A stretch of DNA of 64,000 nt, taken from Mortierella alpina. Its lineage: Eukaryota; Mortierellomycota; Mortierellomycetes; Mortierellales; Mortierellaceae. The stretch is from positions 2,108,001-2,172,000 of the forward strand of contig JANATF010000001.1 of the NCBI GenBank assembly GCA_029449245.1. The letters run 5' to 3'. Both the position numbers and the translations under genes were made by a program. The stretch's first letter is position 1. Every line of letters starts with the position of its first letter. Below, piece by piece: positions 55,744-64,000 of this stretch. A model generated the notes under the pieces. The model was not told where the DNA came from, made no database searches, and saw only the letters and a list, made by a program, of their open reading frames with translations.

Positions 55744-56501
55744 ATGCGTTTCTTCACCACACTTGTTCTCCTCGCCGTCTCAGCAGCGGCCGTTCTGGCT
55801 GCACCCAAAACCTGCAAGGTCGATGGCGCCAGCGGCACTTGCATCAGTCTCGATGCCTGTGACGGCATCTCCCTGATCGGTCACTGCCCTGGCGCTGTTG
55901 GCATGCGCTGCTGCATTGGCGGCAGCCCCGAGCCCCCCAAAGGACCCTTCGATGCCCAGAAGGTCATTGCTGCAGCCCGCAAGCGTCTCGGTGTCCCATA
56001 CTGCTGGTAAATTTTTTGCACGACTCTCCCGTCTTACGCCGAGCAACAGGCTTATCAGGTCTCCAACACCTCACTCATCTGGTATTGCTTATTTTCATGT
56101 TTCTTAGGGGAGGCGGACACAAGAACGCCCCCGGACCTTCCACCGGTACCTGCGTAGGTTACACTGGAAGCATCAAACCATGCCCTGCTGAGAAGACTGT
56201 TGGTCTTGACTGCAGTGGTCTCGTTCGTGATGCCATCTATGTTGGAACTGGAATTGACCTCGGCCACGGCGGCAACACCGACACCCAGCTGGCTGATCCC
56301 CATGTCACCCAGATCAAGTACGAGCAGCGTCAGCCTGGTGACATTGAGTTCTTTGGCACTCAAGACAACACTTTCCATGTCATTCTGTACATTGGCAAGA
56401 ACGCTACCGGCGGCGATATGATGATTGAAGCCCAGAAGACCGGCACTGATGTTCACGAGGTTCCTCTTCGTGTAGGAGGTATCTGGGCTCGCGTCCGTTA
56501 A
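55744..56501 (+). CDS. Secreted NlpC/P60-family peptidase
   Basis: Two exons, 55744-56006 and 56108-56501, phase 2; 218 residues. A signal peptide (MRFFTTLVLLAVSAAAVLAA) precedes a short Cys-rich domain (KTCKVDGASGTC ... CPGAVGMRCC). The catalytic domain shows the nucleophile in VGLDCSGLVRDA, the His in NTFHVILYIG and a third polar residue nearby (MIEAQKTG). The splice restores PYCW-GGGHKNAPG. NlpC/P60 enzymes cut gamma-D-Glu-diaminopimelate bonds of bacterial peptidoglycan. Fungi lack that substrate, so the protein may act against bacteria; the family in fungi is usually taken as horizontally acquired. The spliceosomal intron and TATA promoter show it is adapted to the host. Confidence 0.92.
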
Positions 56502-56965
56502 ACCCCCCTCCCCACTCGTAGTGCTCCTTCTTTCCTTTTCTTTCTCCCATACTCGTACTTTTTGACAGCTGCAGCGCGGCCTGGACAGTACAGTTCATTA
56601 TTATTAGTCTTTTGTGCTTTTGGAACCTGCAGGGCAGGCGTCCACTTTAGAACCAGCCAAGCAGACTAAAATAAAATGTAATACTTGCAGAAAGAAACAT
56701 AGCGTCGTAAAATCATGTAGGTAGTGTGATCCTCTGCAACCTGCTTGTCGCTTTGATGTAGTATTACGAATATATTCACAGGTCTGAGAGCGGATCCTAC
56801 ACACGACTGTATTACGGCACTGATCCGCTGCCGCTTGTGGAAGGCCCCACGTCCTTGGAGGAATGTGGACACGTACCAGACACTTTGTATACTCAATCCC
56901 TAGGATAAAACTTTATCGAAAATTCTAAATATGTGCTTGGCGCGGACGCCATGAACGCGGTTGAG
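56502..56965. other. Intergenic region, no supported gene
   Basis: 3' flanks of two convergent genes; nothing else seen. Confidence 0.4.
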
Positions 56966-58554
56966 TTACAATTCAATAACAGAATGCGCCTTTGGCGTTC
57001 CAATTGGGCCGCTTATATACTGCAACTTGACGATGCCTTCGAGTGATCGAACCTTTGCGTTAAGCGCGTCGACTTTCTCAACAGCCGTGTTGGTCCTCGC
57101 ACTCAGGGTATCGATTTTTGCCGCAGTGTTGTCGTTCCTCGCACTCAGGGTATCAATCTTTGCAGCAGTTGTCGTGTTCCTCGAACTCAGGGAATCTACC
57201 TTGTCGGCGGTAGAGTTATTCCTCCAACTCAGGGTATCGATTTTCTCGACAATCGCATTGCTGTTCGCTGTCAGGGTATCAATCTTGTCTGTAATTGTGA
57301 TACTTTCGTTTTGTCGTTCCACTAATCCAATAGCGTGTGTCTTGCTTAAATGGTCGACCACGCCACTGAGCTGCTGTACCATTGTGGTCAAATTCTGTAC
57401 TTGATCGATGAGCTTGTCGAACATTTTGTCCTGCTTCTTGTTCGAGTGAGCCAACATCATTTTCGCCTCTGTAATACTCCTGTCTAATCTGTCCACCTCC
57501 TGAACGCGACCATTTTCAAAACGCGTTAAAGATGGTGCCACCTCCTCTTGTAGGTGGTTAAGCTCGGTCGGATGATTGTCCTCGTTATCATTGCTAGACC
57601 CCTCTATGGCCGCACCGTGAGAGGATGGTATAATTGCGGCGATTACCGAAGCTGATGCCGGTACGGAATCGATTGAGGGGGGCATGACGACTGATTCTGG
57701 TCCAGGGTGTACCTGCACCATAGCCTGTGGTATTGGCAATACGGGTGAATGTGATGGTTGAGCTGTTGGTGGTTGGTGAGGGGTCTTAGCGACCTTGATC
57801 GTACGTTGTTGATGCGAGTCGCTTTGAACATGATGCTGAGCCTTGACCAACTGAATTTGCGTCCTCCTTGCTTTCAGGTCGTCGTCCAAAACACGCAGGG
57901 TGTCTGCCTGTCTCTGGAGCTGCGTTTCCTGCCATACGACTCGACTGGCAGTGCTGAGGTACCGTTCAAGAGCGAGGGACTCGTTGATGAGGTTGTGGTA
58001 TAATGAATAAAGCACGGGTCCTGTCACCTCTGACATGGTCGGTTCCTTGCGCGCCAACGCTTTCGCGAACGTCTTGAATTCCTTGCCATGTCTTTCCAGC
58101 ATGGGCACCGTCTTGTGGTTAGTATCGTAGCTGACATCCTGCACACAGCATGCCAGGACGCGTGCAGCAATCAGGATGTTGCGTTGATTACTCGCGTCGG
58201 GTTGGAATTGAAGACCGCGAAATGGCGGTTTGCGCGGTGTCTTGTTCTTGCTGGGTCCGGCTACTTCGTCCTCTCCATGGTCTTCATGGTCCTCGGCTTC
58301 CTCGTCAGAGTGCTCGTTGGCACTGGAGTCTAGAGCGCAGTATTGCTGTGTTTAATATAGTGTGTGCTTTGTCATGAGATCTGTTGAACAAAGGGAAACA
58401 TGAACTTGCCATCAGGTCCATTGTCATGGGTTCTGTCCATGAGAGAGTGGACCAACTCCTCGGCATCAGGAGGGTCGCGAAAGATGCTCAGGAAATGGCG
58501 AGTCTTGTCCTTGGCGGAGCGTGCCTCGGCGTCTGTCCTTGGGCGTTTCGACAT
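56966..58554 (-). CDS. Coiled-coil protein with 14-residue repeats, unknown function
   Basis: Two exons, 58554-58410 and 58329-56966, phase 1; 502 residues. The join needs a GC donor (GATG|GCAAGT) with acceptor CTCTAG, giving HDNGPD-DSSANEHSDEE. The start is MSKRPRTDAEARSAKDKTRH. An acidic stretch (HSDEEAEDHEDHGEDE) is followed by a folded-looking region (RNILIAARVLACCVQDVSYD, LYSLYHNLINESLALERYL), a Pro/Ser-rich linker and a long C-terminal coiled coil. The coiled coil contains six repeats of 14 residues of the type AAKIDTLSARN. I do not recognise the family. A structural or DNA-associated role is possible; the neighbouring C2H2 gene in the same orientation may be related by context. Confidence 0.65.
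57050..57295 (-). repeat. 42-bp tandem repeats encoding coiled-coil units
   Basis: About six degenerate 42-bp units encode K(I/V)D(T/S/A)LSxRNxxTAA. The 14-residue period equals four helical turns (two heptads), so the repeat extends a coiled coil without changing register. Confidence 0.75.
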
Positions 58555-58899
58555 GGTTTTTTTTGTTGGATCTATTGACAGGAAGATCCATGCTTTGCTC
58601 AAAAGTATAAATCGAAAAATAAAATCAGGTCAGAGCGGGACGCGAAACCAATTTTGCATCGAGTGTGTCAAAAAAAAACCACCACTCCTAACTACACAGA
58701 CTGTATTAATATACTTTTCATTGAAAGGCACAATACAAACTACTCCTACTATTACTACTCTACCATCACCGGGTTTGGAGAGACAACATGTTCTTTTCGG
58801 CACCAATACAAGGCACTGGTTATTGTTTTTAATAGTTAATCAGTGCAATAGTAAAGCTGATAGTGGAGTAGAGCCAAGATGTGTTGTATATGAATGCCT

Positions 58900-59046
58900 T
58901 ATTTAGGGGTGGGCCACGCTGGTGTTAGTGAAGGAATGCTCAAGTGGGTAAGTGCATATTTGTTGGCTGTGGCGATATAACTTGACATGTGGGTTGCAAG
59001 GGTTTCCAGCTCTATGTTGAGTAAGCTATTGCCTATGATGGGAATA
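58900..59046. repeat. Direct repeat, outer copy of the C2H2 gene 3' end
   Basis: About 145 bp (TATTTAGGGGTGGGCCACGC ... GATGGGAA) repeated at 59223-59370 with scattered differences. It corresponds to the last ~45 codons of the C2H2 gene, so this outer copy is a decayed duplicate that lies beyond the present stop codon. Confidence 0.8.
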
Positions 59047-59222
59047 CAATCGAACTTCTGGTTTTGCATACCCGTGGGACCACCCGGATTGTATGCAATA
59101 GGAGAGAATATTCGTTTTGAGAGGTGGCCTCATAGGGGTGCAGAGCGATGCGGGTCCACACTTTTGTATGCAGAAAGGACAGTTATTCATTTTGGGGGTA
59201 TGCAAAACCAGAGGTTTGACTG
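59047..59222. mobile_element. 176-bp Tc1/mariner-type MITE at a duplication junction
   Basis: Flanked by TA at 59045-59046 and 59223-59224. The 27-bp ends (CAATCGAACTTCTGGTTTTG... and reverse complement CAGTCAAACCTCTGGTTTTG...) differ at three positions. It separates the two copies of the duplicated gene end. Confidence 0.8.
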
Positions 59223-59225
59223 TAT

Positions 59226-60948
59226 TTAGGGGTGGGCCACGCTGGTCTTAGCGAAGGAGTGCTCAACTTGGGTAAGTGCAGATTTGTTGGCTGTGGCGAT
59301 ATAGCTTGACATGTGGGTTGCAAGGATTTCCAGTTCCGTGTTGAGTTGGCAATTGCCGATAATGGGAATGGAGTCTGTCTCAGGTGGAAATAGTCCGATC
59401 ATGGCATCCAAGGTTGAGGCAATCTTTGTATCTCCACATTGTCCTCGGCACTCCTTCAATGTGCTCAGATAAAGTTTTGCGTTTTGTCCCTCCTTGATGA
59501 TCCTTATGGCGATGGTCTTACATATGGATCCTGCTGCTGCTCCACTTCCAGGCCGTGACTGATCGAAGTTGATGAGGGTAAATACTGATATGGTGTCTTG
59601 TCATGTAACCAGAGGCTCGACATAGAAAGTAGGTTGATGCATCATGAAATTTCGACCGCAGCTGTCGTAGTTGGCAAAGAATATTCCGTCTGGAAGCAGT
59701 CCATGCATCTTTGTCGCGTGCTAAATTAAACGCAGACTCCACAGACTCCAAATCCAAGAAGATTTTAACAGCTTTTGAATCGTTGGCCGTGGTTAGTTGG
59801 AAAGATGCTGTGGATCCGCCAACGGAGCCCATCCCCAAGGTATCTAAACGAAGGAAAGACGTCACCAGCACATTGCATGACTGTGTACCAATGACAAGCC
59901 TTGGTCCATCCGGCGCAGGCACGGTGACGGGCCAGACCTCGTTGTAGCGTGTTCCGACGGTCGGTGGAAGAGAAGTGGGTGTCGGCACATTCTTTATGGC
60001 ACATGAGAGCTCTCGATGGGCATACACTGATTTTGTTCTTCCATATGACTCACAGGCGTTAACCATCACTGCTGATCCATTGTTACAGTGAAGCAGAATC
60101 GAACCAGCAAAGACTTGTGCGCAGGCAAAGCAGTACTGCGGTTGTATATCCCAGTCCTCATTCAGAAGTTCAGAAACAGACTCGTTGATCTCGACAAACT
60201 TTCGTGTTTGTAATGCACCTGCATAAGGTGACATTGTTAATAAAGTGTCTAACCCTGGAGAGGAAAGAGAGCGGCACCCCACACAACGACCGTCTTGTTC
60301 AACCCTTTTTCTCTTGAGGTTCAGTGCGGCCATGGGTATCTTTGCAATCACATCAGGATGTCCTAGGAAGTTTTGTTCGTAACCCAGGGAGTCTGTGAGG
60401 GCAAAGCGCACCAAACCCCAGGCCTCCGTCATGATCAGGGTCTTTTTCTTGTCTGTTTCTGAGGAATGACTCTGTTCACAGGCGTATAGAATAGCGTCAT
60501 CATGCCCGCGTTTTTTTTGTGCTTGCTCCACTGGATCGGACTGATAGGATGGTGCGGTGACTGTCATTGTCACTGGCGCGAGCGAAACATGTTCCTCGCT
60601 TTCCGACGTGCCTGAATCGGCGGAATCGGCTGGCAATGGAGGGTCGGACGGATTTTGTGGAGCACTGGCGTCAGCGACGTTGTCCACCAAGACAGGTGTT
60701 GACCGATTTTGATTCCGAGAGCATTTTTGACTTTGCACATGCCTTCGGCAGCCAGACTTGCTCATAAATGTCAAAGTGCATGATGGACAGCGGAAGACAC
60801 CATTGACCATTCTCACAACTATTGTCTCTTGAGATCCTAACTGACTCTGAACAGTGACACTGAATTCAGATGCGTGGACATCCAGGGCATGAGCGCACGT
60901 TTGTTCTGGTGACGAGAAGGTTCGATCGCATTCATTACAACCGAACAT
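59226..60948 (-). CDS. C2H2 zinc-finger protein, frame broken near the 3' end
   Basis: The long frame 60948-59518 starts MFGCNECDRTFSSPEQTCAH, a C2H2 finger, followed by a second (FRCPSCTLTFMSKSGCRRHV). A Pro/Ser linker with a basic motif (QKKRGHDD) leads to a folded region with several cysteines (GRCVGCRSLSS, QYCFACAQVF). Near 59600 the reading must change frame: the other frame continues VFTLINFDQSRPGSGAAAGS and reaches TLKECRGQCGDTKIAST ... KTSVAHP, stop at 59226. A 25-bp GT...AG segment would restore frame but is too short for an intron, so a one-base indel is likelier. I recognise no family beyond the fingers. The 3' end is duplicated downstream. Confidence 0.55.
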
Positions 60949-61562
60949 GGCGCTGGTAAAAATGATGAATTACGACTCGATGGTGAGCAAGAATTAAACG
61001 ATGCATTCTGTTCTTTCACTAAAACTCTGTTCGCATTAAAACTCTCCCTTTCGGATTGCTAGATTGTGATGAGCGAGCGCGACAGAGTGGTGAGCGAGGG
61101 TGAGAGGGTGATGAACGAGCGCAACAGGGTGATGGGCGAGCACGACAGGGTGATGAGCGAGCGCGACAGGGTGATGACGACTACGAGAGGGTGATGACAA
61201 CTACGAGAGTGTGAGTGCGAGTGTGAGAGGGTGATGAGCGAGCACGACAGGGTGATGAGCGAGTGCGACAAGGTGATGAGCGAGCGCGACAGGGTGATGA
61301 CGACTACGAGAGGGTGATGAGCGAGCACGGCAGGGTGATGAGCGAGCGCCGTGGAAGTGGCATGCCCAGGCGGAGCGTCAGTTGGAGGCAAAGACGCGTC
61401 GCGTGGATTCATTTATTTCCTGGCATAGTAAAGTCATGCGGGAAATAAAGGGTGATTTTCCCATCTCGATGCAAACCACGCTTGAAAGTGCATCATTGCT
61501 TCCACACCATTCGCACCATACGCACTATCGGCACATAATCGCACACATCGTACACATCGCCG
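60949..61562. other. Intergenic region with minisatellite
   Basis: Between divergent genes. Most of it is the 61065-61352 tandem repeat described separately; the remaining ~200 bp should hold the beta-adaptin promoter (no TATA seen). Confidence 0.4.
61065..61352. repeat. Minisatellite of ~21-bp units
   Basis: About thirteen degenerate copies of GTGATGAGCGAGCGCGACAG, with variants GTGATGACGACTACGAGAG. Some pairs of variants alternate (higher-order order). It lies in the divergent promoter of the C2H2 and beta-adaptin genes, so length changes could affect both. Confidence 0.85.
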
Positions 61563-63971
61563 ATGAACCTTGACGCCTTCAAACCAAAGTTCTTCGCCAC
61601 CAGCACAAAGGGTACCTAGCCGAATGAAACGGGTGGTCGAACGACATTCATCCTGAACTACCCACCCAACCCTGCAGCTAACATTTGGATTGGCTGCTTG
61701 TCATCTAGGTGAGAATGCAGAGCTCTTGGTGGACCTCAACAGCGAATATCGCGACAGACGCAAGGATGCCGTCAAGCGCGTGATTGCCAACATGACCGTA
61801 GGCAAGGACGTCAGCTCGCTGTTCCCCCAGGTCGTGAAGAACATGCAGACCGAGGACTTGGAGATGGTAACAGGAAGGACTGCCCCCAGCAGCAATCGTT
61901 GGCAATCATCTTGCGTGAATCGATCTCGACCCCGGTGCTGATGGTTACTTCGCTTGATGGCCTTTAGAAAAAACTCGTGTACCTGTACTTGATGAATTAC
62001 GCCAAATCGAATCCCGACCTCGTTATCTTGGCTGTCAACACGTTTGTCAAAGTAACGTATTGCCACGTATCACAATGCCATGTTAAGTGATCGCAAGGAC
62101 AATCAACTTACTCGACCATCCTTCTTTTCTTTTGACTGGACTTCTACGGAATACCTCAACTACGATCATAGGACACGGACCATCCCAACCCTCTTATTCG
62201 CGCTCTGGCTATCCGCACCATGGGCTGCATCCGCGTGGACAAGATCTTGGATCATCTCTGTGAACCACTGAGAAAGTGTCTTCAGGACGACAACCCTTAT
62301 GTGCGCAAGACAGCTGCCATCTGCGTTGCCAAACTGTGGGACCTGGATCAGGAACGAGCAATCGAGAATGGATTTGTGACTACGCTGCAGGATCTGATCT
62401 CGGACTCTACGCCCATGGTGGTGGCGAATGCAGTCGTTGCCCTGGCAGAGATGCAAGAGTCATCTGCTAGCAAAGATGTTTTTGTCGTCAATGTCTCCAT
62501 CATGAACAAGATGCTGGCTGCGCTCAACGAGTGCACAGAATGGGGTCAAATCGCAATCTTGACCTCGCTGGCGGAGTATCGACCACTCGACTCAAAGGAG
62601 GCAGAGAACATTTGCGAAAGAGTTATCCCCAGACTGCAGCACGCCAATGGTTCGGTGGTCCTGTCGGCGATCAGGGTCTTGATGATGTACTTGAGGTACA
62701 TTAAGAACGAGGATTTCATAAAGGGCTTGGTCAAGAAGATGTCTCCCCCACTCGGTAAGCTAATGCAAGGCACTCGGTAACGCAACCATATCGATCGGCG
62801 ACCCTAACGTTATTCCTGAATGTACTTGTTCAAATAGTGTCTCTCCTTGCCTCTGCACCCGAGGTTCAGTATGTGTCACTCAGGAACATCAATCTTATTC
62901 TGCAGAAACGCCCTGACATTCTGCAGAATGATGTCCGAGTCTTCTTTTGCAAATACAACGACCCTCCATACGTGAAGCGCGAGAAACTGGAGATTATGAT
63001 CAAGCTCTGCAACGACCGGAACATTGAACAGATCCTCTCTGAACTCAAGGAGTAAGTAGAGCAAGGTGGTAACACATTCTGTGGTGTCCAAGTCTTGGTT
63101 TGTGAAACCCCTAACAGTCTCTTGTCACCTTTATCAATAGATATGCCTCAGAGGTCGATGTAGATTTTGTGCGCAAGGCTGTGCATGCCATTGGACGCTG
63201 TGCTATTATGATTGACGAAGCCTCGGAGAGGTGTGTTAATGTGCTTTTGGATCTCATCAACACCAAGGTTAACTACGTTGTTCAAGAGGCAATCATTGTT
63301 ATCAAGGTAACGGTCGACAAAGCTCAGATACTTGCAATCGCCATTTGCACTAAAACGGACGCTGACCCAGTATTCTGCATTTGTTGCTTCTTCGCCACGT
63401 GTTTCCATTGACAGGATATCTTCCGAAAGTACCCTAAACGCTACGAGGCCATTATTCCCACACTCTGCGAGAACTTGGACTCTCTTGACGAGCCAGAAGC
63501 CAAGGGATCGTTGATTTGGATCATTGGAGAATACGCCGAGCGCATCGAGAACGCAGATGAGCTGATCGAAAACTTTTTGGAGTCGTTCCTTGAAGAAAAC
63601 TCTCAGGTTCAGCTGCAGCTTCTTACTGCGACTGTCAAGCTGTTCTTGAAGAAGCCCTCACAGTCCCAGGAGATCGTTCATAGAGTCCTTCAGACTGCAA
63701 CCCAGGAAATTGATAACCCCGATACTCGCGATCGTGCATATGTTTACTGGAGACTGCTCTCGACCGACCCTCAGGCTGCGAAGGCCGTGGTGTTGTCAGA
63801 AAAGCCTCCTATCTCGGTCGAATCAGGCTCAAGCAAGATCTCACCAGGCTTGATGGATGAGTTGATCAACAATATTTCCACACTAGCCTCCGTTTACCAT
63901 AAGCCGCCAACCGCCTTCATGGGCAAGAAGGCCTTCAGTGCGGACGCTGTTCGCAAGGCAGCTGTCGAGGA
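61563..63971 (+). CDS. Beta-adaptin of AP-1/AP-2 (trunk), 3'-partial
   Basis: Seven exons visible: 61563-61611, 61709-61866, 61968-62051, 62172-62754, 62838-63051, 63141-63306 and 63415-63971. The last ends at a donor (GA|GTAAGT) and continues beyond the window. Sequence follows the beta1/beta2 HEAT-repeat trunk closely: [76 protein letters not shown] and [20 protein letters not shown]. It forms the large chain of the clathrin adaptor that recruits cargo at the trans-Golgi, endosome or plasma membrane; AP-1 versus AP-2 cannot be told from the trunk. The hinge and ear lie outside the window. Confidence 0.93.
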
Positions 63972-64000
63972 GTAAGTGTTTAAATCTCAAAGGAGTAGAT

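Noticed and set aside
61065-61352. Tandem units as a CRISPR array
   Set aside because: Contiguous degenerate repeats without unique spacers, in a eukaryotic context.

Overview
The window looks like nuclear DNA of an early-diverging fungus, most likely Mortierellomycota/Mucoromycota. The evidence is short GT-AG introns (about 70-150 bp) whose phases close across every conserved gene, tight housekeeping gene spacing, a secreted NlpC/P60 protein, and Crypton, MULE and Fanzor sequences. The assignment is inferred from gene content, not from a search.

Layout. 1-3141 (-): a large unknown gene with a Cys-rich tail, cut by a 326-bp TA-flanked MITE and running off the left edge. 4090-15108: an 11-kb element bounded by ~150-bp terminal inverted repeats (TIRs) built from palindromic CACG-C-rich-CGTG units. 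It carries a small two-exon gene, one gene joining a Ulp1 protease to a FAR1/MULE/SWIM transposase, and a Crypton-type tyrosine recombinase gene, all on the minus strand. Beside its right end is a U6 snRNA gene (-). 16282-23055 (+): S9 peptidase, phytanoyl-CoA dioxygenase-like protein, amino-acid permease. 23647-27238: a graveyard with a SpoIIIAA/Ycf45-like ATPase remnant, a GT23 fucosyltransferase-like pseudogene, a 376-bp TIR element and a frameshifted Fanzor remnant. 28129-31727 (+): a gene whose single reading frame joins an XPG/FEN1-type nuclease to a Fanzor (TnpB-like RuvC nuclease with zinc ribbon).

32229-56501 is mostly housekeeping: mitochondrial ribosomal protein uL4 (19-nt microexon), ICMT-like methyltransferase, pirin, SET-domain methyltransferase, SRP68, V-ATPase subunit a, MFS sugar transporter, a coiled-coil membrane protein, an adaptin-like protein, an FAD monooxygenase and a secreted NlpC/P60 peptidase. 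56966-60948 (-) holds two unrecognised genes, one with 14-residue coiled-coil repeats, one with C2H2 fingers and a duplicated, MITE-split 3' end. 61563 to the edge (+): AP-1/AP-2 beta-adaptin, 3'-truncated.

The two best candidates for something undescribed are (i) the TIR element that pairs a DDE-type MULE transposase (fused to Ulp1) with a tyrosine recombinase, a pairing reminiscent of transposase-plus-recombinase modules in bacterial Tn3-family elements, and (ii) the XPG-Fanzor fusion, which puts two nuclease active sites in one polypeptide. All splice models were made by eye from donor/acceptor sites and phase.
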